DNA of 64,000 bases from assembly GCF_021155765.1 (NCBI RefSeq), contig NC_060117.1, positions 6,414,001-6,478,000 of the forward strand, given 5' to 3'. This stretch comes from Diprion similis (lineage: Eukaryota; Arthropoda; Insecta; Hymenoptera; Diprionidae). Shown one piece after another: positions 12,857 through 28,100 of this stretch (positions within the stretch are counted from its first letter, which is position 1; each line of letters starts with the position of its first letter). The position numbers and the translations under genes are program-made. The notes beneath the pieces were generated by a model that made no database searches, was not told the DNA's origin, and was given only the letters and a program-made list of their open reading frames with translations.

Positions 12857-13440
12857 GAAATAATGGCTGAAAAACATAAAACATCATATTTTTCGTGAAG
12901 TTCATCAAGTGTTCTTTGGTAAAACATCGAAATTTTTACGAAATACCAATAATCGTAAGGAAAATCGATTTTCCCAACAATTATTAGTATTTAGTGAAAA
13001 ATTTTGATGTTTTGCCAAAAAAGAAGAAGAAAAAAAAAAAAAAAAAAAGAAACACTTGACGAACTTCACGAAAAATGTGATGTTTTATGTTTTTCAACCA
13101 TTATTTCGTATATTATTTGGGGATGAACTTTAACCTTAAATAACTATTAAACGAGTCGACGACGTGGCGAAAAATCACAATCAGACCTTTTTTTTATAGA
13201 TCGTTCAATTTCCTACAAGAATAAGAATTTTTCTTTACGATACGCCAATCCGTTCCATGATTAATAAAATTCCAAAATAAAATAGAAAAAAAATCGCAAA
13301 TAGGCACCTCTTAATATTTAAATTAAAATCTCAAATTTTAACAGAATTTTTTTTTTCCTCATCTTGAACAATATTTTCGCGGTAACTACCGAAAAAATAG
13401 TAATTTTTTTTTTTTTTTTTTTTTTGCTCCACCCAGTATA
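12427..13440. mobile_element. Palindromic element with internal ATT microsatellite
   Basis: The ends TAGGTTGGGCAAAA and TTTTGCTCCACCCA are inverted partners. Inner arms share ATTGTTCAAGATGA, TATTAAGAGGTGCC and, nearer the centre, ACGAACTTCACGAAAAATG with its complement. Part of the loop side is a long (ATT)n tract. Inner arm words resemble those in the element at 61383. The flanks share GTATAC on both sides. Confidence 0.75.
12774..12855. repeat. (ATT)n microsatellite, about 27 units
   Basis: An uninterrupted run of ATT/TTA of about 80 bases, lying inside the left half of the palindromic element. Confidence 0.95.
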
Positions 13441-13862
13441 CACACATGTTAGACTGCTTCTGATGAGGACAATTTTTTTTCTGACTGAAAAAAGGTCCAA
13501 CTTTGTACTTTAGGATTTTCAGCTCAAGTTCATAAGAGGTTCATTCATTCCACGCGAATCTTTCCCATTTAAATTAACGTATGCAAAAATTGTATTACTC
13601 ATTCCAGTTTCAAGGCTGCCAGTGATTGAGGTCCGAGAAAAAAAATTTCATTAGTGGCATTAATATATGAAAAATAGTTTCATCTCAGTATCAATAATGC
13701 ACACTTTTTCACGAATAATGTTTGTTGGTCCGATAAAAAGTAGTATATTGGTGTGACGACGAATGAAGAAACGAACTAAAGCTCAAAAAAACTCAATCAT
13801 TTATAGATTAAAAAAAAAAATTTTTTCTACTAAATATTAATAAGGAATATATAATAAAAAAA

Positions 13863-13893
<31 letters not shown>

Positions 13894-15409
13894 CAAAAAA
13901 AACCAAAAAGAATTTCACGAAGTACGAAAATAGAGGCAATTAATGGCTTTTAATTGAAAACCTCGAACGTGAAAAAAAGTGATTTTTTTTACATTTTACT
14001 TCAATGGAAAAAATAACATCTTATACTTGAGCTAAAAATTCTTTGCTTCCAAGATAATTTTTTTATAAATGGGATGATAGTATTTTCGAGACTTGAAGTG
14101 CGAGCTACGATTAATGAAAATTCATCATCATTATTGTTTAAAAATGGTTCTAAGATCCGTGATTTAGTTTCCAATCTACGATTAATTACCCACCAGGTAA
14201 ACAAATTGATAAACAAATGTTCAAACGTTCAAATAAAGCTGATAAAGATAAATTTGATCGATAAACTACGCATGCCTATACATCTCTTCGTTTTTTTTTT
14301 TTTTTTTTTTTTTTGTTATATATATATATAAAGCTGAAAATAACTTTAGATCATAAATTTCAACCAACAGTCCGGTAATTATTATCAACATCGGAGACAT
14401 TACGTATATTATTTAATATTATTTTCAACAATAAAAAATTTTTTGTTTTTGATAACGATCAATTTTCGCTCAATTTCGTTGTTCTTCGAATTGTCTTATT
14501 ATTAATGACAAAATCTTCAATGATGACACAGCAATTCATTCATCTTTGTTAAAAATCTATATTTAGTTCATCATTGAATTTCATAATGATGAATGAAATG
14601 AATTTCATAATTTGGGCTATCATTTTTTATTTTGTAAATTGTTCAAATTTATGAGATATTCAAACCAGGAAAAGCAAATTGAAAGTTATAGTTCGTGAAA
14701 TACTAATTCAAAACGATATAAGTATTTCGAAAATTAACAAGATTTTTCACGTCAAGTCTTGAATATTTATTTTGAGGAAAAAAACATAAAAAATAATAAT
14801 AAAAATAAATAAATCGATGCTAATTTTTTTCAATCAAACACGTTAGACGAGTTTTAAGTAATACTTACTGGTTTCGCGAGTTTGAATACCGTGGGTGCAG
14901 CTGGGCACGAAATATAGACGATAATTCGATTGCAATATTTTCATGCCACTCAACGACAAAGTGAAAAACAAGAATCGTGTAGAATTTAAAATTCAAGTTG
15001 GGTAATTCTGATTTCAGTTTAAAATTAATAAAATATCACAGTTTGTACGGATTTTTATACAAAGAAAATAGCATTATTAAACAAATTTCCAATAATACCA
15101 ATTAATATCGAATAAAAATGAATCACATTTGAATTGTTATCAGTGTAACAGTGTAACCCTTCGTTCAAATAAAGTTTTTCTTAGTCGATTTTCCTATACG
15201 ATAAATAAAATTAATAAAGAAAAGTAATTATTTACCTAATAATAATAAATGTATTTCATGTAATAAACGAGGTTACATAATTCGAAGTATGAGCAAAGTC
15301 TTGGCGGAATTTTTTTTTTTTTTTTTGTTGTTTTTAAATTACTTCGTATAAAGAGAATCTAAAGAGAAAAAATATAATTTATTCTTAACTTTCACTAAAA
15401 ATCGTTCTT

Positions 15410-15448
<39 letters not shown>

Positions 15449-15960
15449 AAATATTTTATGACACTGTCGATAGGGGGTATAATAAAAATATTTGATCGAA
15501 AACACTTTCCAAATGAAATTACACACCGTAATCCAACCTTCGTAAATCGGATAGAGAGTTTGGAGGTGAATGAAATGCAACTTTTACTTTTGAAAATGTA
15601 TAATTAAATTTTGATTTTTAATGTCTCTAAACCGCATCTGTTTACCGGGTTCTTTCGACTCTTCGCCATGGACTCGCGAATCACACGTCATTTAATTTTG
15701 GCTTAATAGTTTACTTATTATTAGATACGAACTTATCGGGCAGCTTGTTGCAAAGACTGGGAGCAATAGTTGCTCTGAAAAAATATCACGAGTTAGCGTG
15801 TTGGAATTTGACACGTTCTCTAAAGCCTTTGCTAAATTACGCATTTGGTTGCCCGATTTCATACTTAAAAATTACTAATATTAAAATTTTTCACTTTTTA
15901 ACGCTACATGATCCCATTTTCTACATGATCTAAAGAGAGAATTCATTGGCTATGAATAAA
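13441..15960. other. Non-coding stretch upstream of the BTAF1 3' end
   Basis: AT-rich with long homopolymers (A at about 13856-13879, T at about 14290-14314, 15309-15326 and 15418-15446). No gene is recognised. Confidence 0.4.
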
Positions 15961-15970
15961 AAATGATACC

Positions 15971-15976
15971 TTTAAT
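15971..15976 (-). terminator. Candidate BTAF1 polyadenylation signal ATTAAA
   Basis: TTTAAT on the plus strand reads ATTAAA on the minus strand, about 210 bases beyond the BTAF1 stop codon. No exact AATAAA lies closer. Weak evidence by itself. Confidence 0.25.
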
Positions 15977-16186
15977 TCATGTGCGACGAATATTTTGCCT
16001 GTAAAAAAAAGTTTTCTAAATTTAGTGCAACATGAGAAGATATATGGCAATGCAATGTTAGTCATTGCGTTCAATCAGGGTTCAACATTGTCAAGTTCAC
16101 TGTTTCCCGACACAAGACACGGAGGATACTATAAACAAAAATCTATGTGTCAAGAATGTCAATGCCAAACAGATCGATCTCCAGCT

Positions 16187-19100
16187 CTAAACAGGAGTTG
16201 ACTGATTATCACCACGTAGCGTTGAAAGGAACGAATCAAGATCGTATTCGTCGTCGTACTGCTGCTGCTCCCATAGCTCTGGGAGACTTTCTAACACAGA
16301 TCGACCAACTCCAACGAGGCCAGAAAATCCTGACTCGTTTCCATCGCCACTACCAGAACCCCCCTGTCCGTCCATTCTTTTATCCTTGCTAGTATCCAAG
16401 GAGAACAGATCCAGTAACTGAAACATTATATGCAGGATTATTTACTATAACTTTCCAAGATTGTAACTTCCAAACCATTTACAAGTCTCAGTTTCATTTC
16501 GAATAACTTTGCAAATCATCATGACCTTACGATCAAGATAGCAAGTATCCGATGACATTGCTAAAATGTTTTATACTCACAGGAAAAAATATCAAAAACA
16601 GTAGTAAAACGAATGGGAAAGAAAATATAGCGAAACACTTACCTGATCTGTTCCCATGGTTTCCATAGATGCGTTTTCCGTCGAGATGACGGTGTTAGCG
16701 GTGAGCAGTTTGAACTTTTGTAGTCCCATAATCTTTTCTTCGAGTGTTGCCCTTGTAATCAATCGATAAACATTGACAACTTTCTTTTGTCCGATGCGAT
16801 GCGCTCGATCCATTGCCTGTAGATCTTTCATTGGATTCCAGTCGTGCTCAACGAATATCACCGTATCTGCTCCGGTTAGATTTAATCCCAACCCACCGAC
16901 TTGAGTGGTCAAAAGTAAAACGTCGATAGATGGATCGGCGTTGAAACGGGCAACAACAGAATGGCGTTGCGACGCCGGCACGCTTCCATCGAGACGTAAA
17001 TAGGTAACTGTGGGTAGATGAACTCGCAGCAAGTCTTTTTCCACGATATCTAGCATGGCTTTTAGCTGGCAGAAAATCAGCGCTCGATGCTGGCTGACCA
17101 ATTGTTGCTGCTGGCCATCCGTCGTCGTTATAGAAGTCATTGAGACCGGTTGCTGCTGTTGCTGACCGATACCGCAATCTAGCAAGAGTTGCTTTAGTGC
17201 GGGAAGTTTAGCGCCGTGTTCAATGTCGGTCAGAGAACTTTGTTGATGCTTAAGCGAAGCGCAAACCTGAGAGATAGATTTCAATACAACGATATGGAAT
17301 GAAAACACTCTTAAAACATAATAATAATCTGCGAATACCGAGTTATTGGGCAAGACATGTTGTACATTTATAAATATGTATAAAATGGTGCGATTCAATG
17401 TATTTAAATGTATACTCACGTAATGATATTGCGGATGGCGTGGGGTAAGCACTAATTTCGGATGATTGCAGACATTTCGAAGATAACGTAGAGCCTGGAA
17501 AACGTGTGTACCCAACGGATTGTCAGTCGGTGCTGGGCTGCTGAGAGACGCTGAATGTCGTGTACGGAAATCTTCGTAAAGAGTACGTTGTAACGGGGAC
17601 AAGTCGCAGTAATAATCCTGAGTAATTTTCGGAGGTAGGTCTTGCAATACGTCTTCTTTGTTACGCCTCAGTAAAAAAGGTAACACCTGTCAAGCACGTA
17701 ATTAAATAAGCACAGTTGAATATTTTTTTCGAACTCTCTGTTCGTCCGAATGTTTCCATTTTGTGTATTCCATACGAATAACCAATTATACAAAATTGAT
17801 AAACGTTCACCTCGAGAAAATATATAGAAAAACAATCTAAAGACACAGTATTTCAGTAAGTAAGCATTTGGAAAGTTAAAAGTCACATAAAATTCCTCGC
17901 ATTTGTGATTAGAATGTGACAAATACCTGACGATGAAGAGCTTCCATAGCCAACGCGCCTGCTTCCTGATCTTTCGCTCCCGCTTTGGGTTCGCGACTGG
18001 CTAATATAGGTCGTGAATAACGTGCTGCGAACTGTTTCTCACTACCGAGGAATCCAGGCATGAGAAAGTCGAAGAGAGACCATAACTCGAGGACATCATT
18101 TTGCACCGGTGTGCCGGAAAGTATCAGACGATGATGTGCTCTGAGCCGTTTGGCAGCCTTTGCACTTTTTGTTTTCCCATTTTTAATGATGTGTCCCTCG
18201 TCGAGTATACAATAATTCCATTGAATGGACTCAAAAAATTCAATATCTTTCCTCACGATGTCGTAGCTGGCGACAACTAACCGATACCGAGTTATCCGTG
18301 GACGTAACTTTTCACGTTCCGGTGGTGGTCCGGCGTATTGCAAGGCCGATAGATCTTTTGGTTTGAAGAATTTTTCAGCCTCGTAAACCCAGTGACCAGT
18401 CAAAGTAGGCGGACAAACAACGAGACTGGGAACTGTGTGCGGATGATGGTAGTGATCGGTGGCCAACATGCATAGAGTCTGCAAAGTCTTTCCGAGACCC
18501 ATGTCGTCGCATAGAACTCCATGAAGCCGGTAACGATTCAAAAAGGCAAGCCAATTCAGTCCCTGGTGTTGATAAGCACGCAGTTCAGCCGACACTGGGA
18601 CCGGCAATTTCGTATCAGGAATGCTTCGTGGATTTAATAGTTGTTCCAGAAAATGTCTTTCTTGAGCTTTTTCATCCCTAGTAGAGATTGCGAAGAAAAA
18701 AAAGTATTAGAGAAAAACTTCTTTAATTGGAAAATGTAACGAGCAACAATTTTATTGTATATAGTACTCGCTAGAAGTGTATTTTTCTCGTTAAATTGAG
18801 AAAATTGTCAAAAAATTCAATAAAAAATCGTGAATCAAGAAAAAAAAAACATTTTTATGACACCATTCGTAAACGTAGTTACAAGAAAATCTGTTTGTAA
18901 TTTACCCAAGTAGAGGTGGATCTCCGATAGCTCCAGGATCGAGAGGCATCAGTTGAACAAGAGTTGCAAAGGTTGCGCTGCAGGTAAGACGCACAGCTTG
19001 ATTTTGATCGCTCATTCGCCCAAGTAAAGGTACAACAAGAAGAACAGCATATGGAACAACGCCTACGCCTAAGCTCTCGACCAAACAAGCGAGTGATTCG

Positions 19101-22100
19101 GCTGCTCCTTGACGTTTAGCATCTACTTCAGCGGGAGCTATTATCTTGACCTTATCCGTACTTGAGCTGTCTTTGTCATTACTCGGCTCTAAGAGTGGTA
19201 TTATGCTTCGAACTACGTGCTTCATTACCTAGGTAAAACAGAAGAATTTCTTATTATAAAAAAAACGTCGACGGGTATGCTGCAGTGACAATTAATGACA
19301 GGAATTTTACACGTTATCAGTTCAAATTACTTAAAGAGTCATTCAGAGAATTATTCTTGTTTCATCTCATTATTAAAACTAATGGTAACATGTAACTTTA
19401 GATGTAGTTTTTTTCATCTTTTAAGGAAAGATTAAAGAATATGAAAAGTTACAGGCACTCAAGTCATTATTCGGTAATCCAAAACTGGGAATTGGCGATT
19501 AAACTTGCATGTGATCTTCTGACATATGCAATATACAAACAAGTGATAAACAAATTCATTCTATGACCCAATTTCAATAACAGCGAGCAGCGAAATTCAA
19601 GTTTTAAACTCAAGGGTAACGTAAATTAGAAAATGGCAATGGGTCCGACTAATGCAACGAGTCAAATCTAAATTCTAGTTCACAAAAAATAGAATACATC
19701 TGCGTGGATAACGACTTTACCTCTTCGGTGCGCAGAGTGCCTAATACGGCAATGCAACGGGCAGCCATGTGTCTGACAGCTCTATAAGGATGTGCCAAGA
19801 GATTGCAAAGTCGTGGTACACACTCAATGGCGGGAGGTAAAAGGGACAAGTCAAGACTCGGAGCGACTGTTTCCAGCACTTGGAGACTGGACACCAATTG
19901 AGTCGCTTCATCCTGATGATTTTGTTGATAGGAATACTCGTCGGGACTGCAATTTTTAAGAGCTGCTGGTAACATCAGTTCCCAGAGACGTGGTAGACGC
20001 GAGGATAGCTGGGCTCCGAGCAACTTTGTTACGGAGGTAAGCGCTAGGGTTGCGCCACGACGACGAGTTCTCGCTGCCTTTGCTTCCGGTTCTTCGTACG
20101 CCAGTAACTCTTCAAGTGGTATTTCCGTGGTTGGAGGTCTCCCAGGACCACGACCTCCGTTACCTCCGAAACCGCCACGATTGTAAGCCACTCTTTCTGC
20201 GTGTCGTTGTCTGTTTGTCAATGTAAGAATACCCTCAAATGGCTGTACGTCGCCTACTATCCGTGGTGTAAACTCCGGGTCCGAGCAAAGAAACATACAC
20301 AAGTTTGAAGCAATCTGGAAAATCAATGCCAAATTTGAAAATTACTTCTCAACGCTTCATTTTCATAATGGCACGATTGAATCGCTCGATTGTCTATCGA
20401 AAATTAAGTACAGCGTAAGTCTGTTTAAAAATATAATATTACTTTGTGATTTGGAGAGGGTTTTCTTTCCACGCAGAGATCTATAAGGTGTGCGAGATGC
20501 CGTGCAGCAAGACTTTGCAATTGATCATTTTCTTCACGTTTTATTGATTCCATGAGCGGCTTTACAAGAGGATTGAGAGGACAATCTGCGCCCGGAAGAC
20601 AGCGCAGCATTGTTGCAGCTCCCGCCAGCGCCGCCATGGATGTTATATTGAGCGCATGCTGTTGCATCGCAGTTGCAGTAGCACCTGATTCTATGGCACG
20701 TCGTCGTTCCTCCAAACTGTCCAAGACTTTGGGTTTCAATTTCACTGCAGTATTTCCGCTTCCGGCAGCAGTTCCAAAGCCTACCAGACTGGAAACAGTT
20801 TTACCCGTAAGTATAGTGATTTGTTCAAGAGTCATCACCCCTGTGCTAATCGCTGCTGCATCGAGACCTGTTCCTTCCTTGAGCGGTAACTTGTAGTGCT
20901 TTAGAGTAGCGATATAGTCACGAGTCTCTTGTAACAAGCGAGTGAAGGTCACAGCAATCTCATCGTAGTAAACGCACTCATTCAGACAGCCCAGGAGCTT
21001 CTCCCTAACGTTACAAGACATTGAACAGTGTCATTTGTACTCACATTATTCGAGGGAATGTGTTCGATTATGTGATTATCGAGAATTCATTACATTGATG
21101 AACAGTCTATTGAATCTCAACAAAACTTGCGCAAAGTCAATATAATACAGTTAACTACATACTTGAGAATGTCAGGTATAACTGGCGGATGGGGTTGTTC
21201 CAAGGTTGCCCAATGAGCCATTGTGAGTCCCGCGACGGTGCGTTGCAGGGCAGATCGTGAGGCTAAATGAACCAGCAGAACTTTCGCGTAACAAAGTGCA
21301 GGGCTGGGTGTATCTGGGGTGTAAATTACCCCTGGAGCAGGACGGACAACGTAGCAGGAAAGTAGGCCAAGCATTCTCGCTGCCATACAACGTGCGCGAA
21401 CGACATTGCTTCGACGCGTAGCCGGAGCTACAGTTTCTACACCACCTATGTAGACTTTCAATTCCGACGCCGACTTGCCGCCACCATTTCCGCAGCCACC
21501 GCTACTGCCCGAATCTGATTGGGCGTCGCTTCCGTTACCGCCGCAACTTTTTGTCAGTCTGAAAATTTATACATATGAGAAATGATTAATCATTGAGTAA
21601 GAATTAATACAGACATAAAATTTTCTTCTAAATTGGAGAAAATGCTGTCAGATATGTCGACTCGCTGACAGAAAATTGGGATTTTAAGCAGATTGGATTT
21701 GCCTGAAATTTGCTGTCTATCCGAGGAATAATTTCCTAGAATGGTATCCCTTGAAATCAATGCGTTCAAGAGATTTGGGCAAAACAAAAACAAAAAAAAA
21801 AACGTAGAGTGTAAAGAATATGTTAAAGAAACAGAAGGTTTACAAAAATAAACAGAGTAAAAACTCAAAACAATGACAGAAAACTATTAACAGATAGATG
21901 TGGAAGACTTGATGCTAGAAAAAGATGCGATTAATACCATGCACCGAGTACTACGTCACTATTGGAATAAAATACATCGGCCATTGTGTCAGTAATTGCA
22001 CAAAAGCATATATGCTATCGTACGCTATGTGAAATGTGAATACTGCGACGTTGACGAGCTGTTTAATACGCATTGGCCAAAGGCCTATACACAAAATTGT

Positions 22101-25100
22101 TGAAATATGAAAGTAATCGAAGCAGACAATAATATAAGCTTCAAAAAGAGAATTGATCAGTATCTCAACTGGCGACACTGCACTGTAAATAAACGTACAA
22201 ACATTAACAATCTTATCCATATACAGATCGATTCTTCCCGAAATTTTGGCTTCTTCTGCGATTTGAAAATAAATATGTATCATTATTTTCAAAAATCCGC
22301 CACCCCTTCAGTCAATCAGACAATTAACCAGTTTACTGGTAAGCGAGTGAGCCACTTTTCGTGCCAAAACTGGTACGATCAAGTACGCTATAAAATTCCA
22401 AAAAGAACCTTCGGCTTCAAAGTTTCATGGAAATCCATCAAAATTTAGTGTAATTATTCAATGTACACGTCATTACTAGTTTTGCCATAAAAATTTTGTG
22501 CGCACATATGCGTCATTACCAGTTAACAGCTTAAAGACATAAGCCAACGTAAAAACAATCACAAAACAGAACTGCATCGGACATCGCGTTCAAATTACAA
22601 ATAGTCAAAAAATCTATTTACATTGGCCAGTCCCTACCATTCGGTAGATGTCTTAAGGGATATGCGTTAATTGTAGTCCGCCTGAACGGTGATCTGATTG
22701 CCTAAAGGCTGGGCATCGCAACGGCTAAACTATGCCCAATTTCAAGATTTTGCAGAGCTCAGTGTGAATGTAATCCGATCCTAGAATAGAAGAACAATTT
22801 TAATTTCAGTTTTGTGTCAATGTCAATAGCACATAGTGCGTCCGTTGTTTGATAATTGCTGCGAACCTAAACGAAAAAAAAATCATTTTCATCCAAACAA
22901 GACTATAATCTACAAACTTCGAGCTTCGGAAGTGTGACTTCAAGATGTTGCGCAGGGCTGAAATCATAAAAGAGGAAAAGACAAGCTGAATATATACATA
23001 AAGAGAAATTATAAAGCATGATTTTCTTCGTCGTATCTGGTAAACAGTGAAAACTATTTCATTGCTAGTTAGGTACTTTCATTCTTTCATTCTTAATTAA
23101 ACAACCTTTACTTCATGTTTGCTATGAAGAAACAGATCAAGCAACGGTATCGATAAAAAAAAAAAATACTTTTGGATTCTGTAGAACATTTTAATGATGC
23201 TGAAACTAGGCGCTAATAGCAGGCTGCTGATTCACAGAAACATCTTGAACATATTGTTATTTTCTTACGATTAACCCATTTGAATCATCGGATAAAAGTC
23301 AGAAGAGTTAAAACTCGAATGGTTTCTTTAGCAGAATCACCTTATTCGACAACATTTTTTAAATCTGCGACTTGCTGTTCACTTCTAGCTTCAAATGTTA
23401 CAGTTTACTATGGAATATAAATATTTGTTTCTTTACTTAAACAACGAGGAAGGGAAATTAGAAAATTGCTATAACTACTGACACATTTGGGATATGGAAT
23501 TAGGGGATTCCAAGCTTAAGGGGGAACTACAATGAAATTTTGATAATATCGAGTTTTTGATTTTTCAAACGACTAAAAAAGATATTATCAAAAATTTCTC
23601 TCAACAAAATTTAGATTATGGTAATACGTGTCCTGAAAAAAAATTTCAATCTCCTGCGATGAAAGTGTATACGCAAAAAAACTTTCGGCAGAAAATTTCC
23701 AGCGTATCGCTCCCAAAAGTTTACATAGAAGGAAAAATTTGAAAACTCAACACATTAGATTTTCAATAGCATAATTATAATTTTTCGAATAAACGAAGAC
23801 ACTCTGGTATCATCAGAAAACGATGTATAGTTAAATCGATGCACTAAAAGATACTTTTTCTTACAACTGATGTAAATGTGTCTCTGAAAATGGCAACTTT
23901 ATTAACCAAGCGATCATCCAAAACCTTTTTTTCAGATAAATATTTCTCGTAATAGAACATATATGTGAAAATGTCATCGATTAAGCTCAACAAAGAAGAT
24001 AACTAATCATTTAATATAAAATTTAAACAGAAACATCGCATTTACCTTGAGTTATGCTGAGTTGTTGTAGCGGCAACCAGGAGAGCAGGACTAAACGGTA
24101 CATGTTCCGGTTGCATGGCAAGACAAAGCCACGTGCTGACGAGAGGACAGGAAGCGAGCAGCAGCAACTGCAGGTCACTCCGTACGACAAGATTCTGCCA
24201 CACTCGCTCCGCCACTTCTTGTATAGCAGCCACGTGTTCCACTAATGCGCGCTGAAACACCTGGCGCAAAGCTTCCTGCAAAACGCTGCCACCAGCGTCC
24301 CCCCAACGATCCTGCTCGTCTTTGGGATTTCCATCGTCTCCCGTCAGTGTAAGCAGCGTCTGCAATGTGGCTTTTCTCACGCTCGAACTCGAGTGACCTA
24401 AGAATGGCCACAACCTTGGTAAAACCTAAACCGCAAGCATACAAAACTATTTATCAAATGAATAATAATACTGTGATTATAATTATCGTTATGCGGCATT
24501 GCTATTTATTACGGATCCTCGATATGAGTAGGTAGTTTCGTCATACTGAACAACCCGCAAGCTTAATATTGATCTGTAGAGAATCAACTAAAAATTTTGA
24601 TTTCGTCGATTCTTTGAACAGGTTTGAATATCTTTTGCTTGTTAATATTGAAAATCAGAAATTATAAATGAGTATGCAGTGATAATTTAAAGCCAAGAAG
24701 AAAAAAATTATTTCATAATTATACAAATTACCAATAAAATTCCAAAGAAATAAATTCACAATTTTCAACATCGAGATTAAAAGATTGATTCAATCATTCT
24801 AAATTTCTAATCAGCTAGAAATTAAACCAACCTTAGATAAAGGTTGCGGCGTAAGATGTTCACGGGCAGCAGGTAAAGACAAAATTGCAGCAAGTAGACC
24901 CATGAAGCTGTTACAGGCAGCGGCCAGATCGTCCTGTTCACGCAGGAGTTCCCAAAGTCGTAAAACGACAGCTTCGAGTTGCGACGGTGTGAGAAGTTTA
25001 GGCAAGACGCCAGCGACCGGAATCAAAGCGCTCGCTGCTGCAGCGCCAACGTCGTCCACTGGATCGGCGAGTCCGTGCATAGCTGCTGGAAATGCCCTCG

Positions 25101-28100
25101 GTAGCAGTTCGTCGAGAAGATCGTCTCGCACAGCTAGCAAATATTTTAGTGCCAAAAGGGCGCCGTGTCTAGCTTCCCATTCGTTATGTTCGAGAAGTTT
25201 CAAGACAACGGACAAAACCCCCAACGCTCCGCCCTCTTTAACTTTGTCGCCATCTTCTTCGGTTTTGACTTCCACTTTGATTGTTTTCTTCCCATTTTCA
25301 TCATTTTCTGCATTGTCGGTACATGGCATTAACAACAATAAAGAACCCAGAGCCTGAGCACAAGTCTCGCGAACCGGAGCTACGACTTGATCTGAAACAA
25401 AGTCACCAAATCTGTCCAGACCCAAAACGCAGAGCAGTCGCAACGCAGCGTCTTCTACCCATCGACGGTGATTTTCCTCCATCTCTTCTTTTGTTTGATC
25501 TCGTGACTTGCCAGCACCTGAAAGGAATCGACGCGATCAACGTAACGAAGCGCTAACTGTGAATGGCAACTTTTTTTGTAAATATTTCAAGCCACATTGT
25601 GATAATACAAAGAATAATAGTTTTACATAAAATTGCCAATTGCTACTAATTCCACCTTTTCTTCAGACAGTAGAAAACTAGTGAAATATCATAACATTTC
25701 ACTTCGCTTCACGTTTCACTTAAAATTACCGAATATACGATTATTGGGTGAGAAATGAATAACATTACGAATAAAATGTCTGATGGAATTCAGTCAGCGT
25801 GACTTTGTAGGAAAAAAATGGTAAATTTACCTTTTCCATGTAGCCGAACAAGTTCACGCAACGCGGTTGCAGCGCCATGACGAACTTCCCACTTCTGGCT
25901 GAACAGGTCCTGACAAAGACTCTCTGCAAACGATTCAAGCGGCCACTCGACGGCTGTGTCAGGCCAACATCCAGTTCCGTCCGGCACTCCCCAGTTGCCT
26001 CCCTCATCGCCACTCCACGATGCTTCAGACGTCGTGTTTTCTTCTTGTTTTGGCTTCTTAAGCAACGGTTCGCCACTGCCACTTGTTACCGAACTTTGAT
26101 GATCTTGCGTATCATCGGGCTCCCTGGAACGTTGCTTTGAAATTGACTGACGTGCCTGAAAAAAGTAGACTCATTGATTACGATAATCCTGAAGGTATGA
26201 ATGAAATATTTTTATCACGATATTAAATTTACTAGCAATTTTTTTTATCTAATCGATAAATTCTAGAGTTTATTTCTTCCTTCGTATAAAATTTTTTAAA
26301 TATAATGAGCCCTGAAAATCTAACTTTAAACAAAATATTATTCTATTGTAGACCTGAACTAGCTTAAATAAAACGTTAATCGCTAATTGATTCGAAGTAA
26401 CAAACCTTACGCCGTGCACGATTCATTTCTCGACGGCTCAGACCACTGGGTTGGCACATCGTCTCGTCGATGGGCATTTTGATTTGCGATGCACCAGGCG
26501 CTTGCACAGATGGTGCGAAATCGTCATTTGTGAATAATTCATTGGTATCGATGCCCATGAGTCGAGGATGGAGACCAAATTTTGCAGCAAAAATTTTTTC
26601 CGTTTGCTGCGAATTGGGTTGCTCACTTGTCTCAGCAACAACTAAGTCGTACTCGCTACCCTCAGATCCGGTTAGATGTAAACTACGTGCCAACACTCTT
26701 GCCATATCGAAATCTCGCAAGCTGAGTCTGTTGGCTTTACTGAACTGACGTACTTGCCCGTCCTCGGTTTCATCTACAAAAAGTGAAAAATCACATTTTT
26801 CAATAAAAACTGAACGTTTTTTCGTTATGATCTTTTCGTTACAATGTAAGAAATCTTGGCTGGAAAACTATCTAACTATAAACTATTGAATATCTTGATT
26901 AGGAAGGTTTTATAAATTACGTAACGCTATATGGGATCGTGCTTACATGGCTTTCCCTATATTGTACTATAGAATTTAGCGTTACTTAATTTATGGAAGC
27001 TTCTTGAGGTGGAAATTATCAGTATTGAATAATTTCGGTTCCAAATATTGTGTTTCAAGTAATGAGACAGACCTCAATTCCAACATTTGGTTCTCGAATT
27101 ACGAAACTTTTTGAACACCTGATGTTGACATCCGGTACATACGTACATACGTGAACATCTGTGTACACCAAACTTTGGATACAATGTAAACCAACATAAC
27201 ACGATACTTTATACCTCTCCTCAAATATACAGCTGAAGCTACCATTCAAACTCGTTTCCATTAAAATTATTAAGTTTTAATAAAGTTTATTGCTTTTAGT
27301 TTCTAAGTTTTGGATGCTAGGCTTTTGTCACCGGCTTGTTTTGCAATATTTCTGCATGAAAAAATTACAGAATATCGTTAAAAGTATGCTTAATAATGTA
27401 CAAAAGGTTTCGATAAATTTGCTCAATCCATACTTTAAAAAAAAATTCACAAAAAGTGTTTTTTTTTTACGCTGAAACCCTTACCCCCCCCCCCCTTCAA
27501 GAGTTTTGCTCAGATCGACTTAATATTTTGAGAATATATTCTTGAAATGTTTAACAATAAGATGAGACAAAAAAAATCGATTTTTCGAAAGTGTAAACCC
27601 TTACCCCCCCCTTAATTAAGAATTGACGAATCTTATGATCATTTTCTAAATGAAACGATCAAACTACCTTGTTGCAGCTGAGCGTCAGGCACATTTAGGT
27701 GTAGGGGTTTCGGGTCCCATTGCGGAACTTGGGCCAGTATTGCTTGAACGGCATGTGCAGCGGCTACTCTCGTATCCCACTGAGGTGATTTTAATAACGT
27801 AGAAACTCTAGCTAAAAGATGATGCAGTTCATGTGGATGCAGGCGTTGGGCTTCGCCGAGCTGTTGCGCTGCAGCTCTTCTAGTTACGGCACTAGATCCA
27901 GTTTCCAAGAGTACAAAAAGTCGGTCCAATCTATACGCAACAGATTACCGTAAATATTTTGGAAGCGGAGATCGAATTATCGTTCAAATATTCTTTTCTT
28001 TTTTTAAATAATGAGATATTATTTCGATTTGAAATTTGATTGAATTGAATATTGATTGGAATAAGATTTCTATTATTCGATACTTCGCTTATCATTTACA

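Noticed and set aside
22620..22770. GC-richer patch in BTAF1 intron 6 considered as a tRNA-derived SINE
   Set aside because: No A-box/B-box pair, no poly-A tail and no second copy in the window.
24902..25357. 151-codon open frame on the plus strand
   Set aside because: Antisense to BTAF1 exon 5, whose family match and splice phases are firm.
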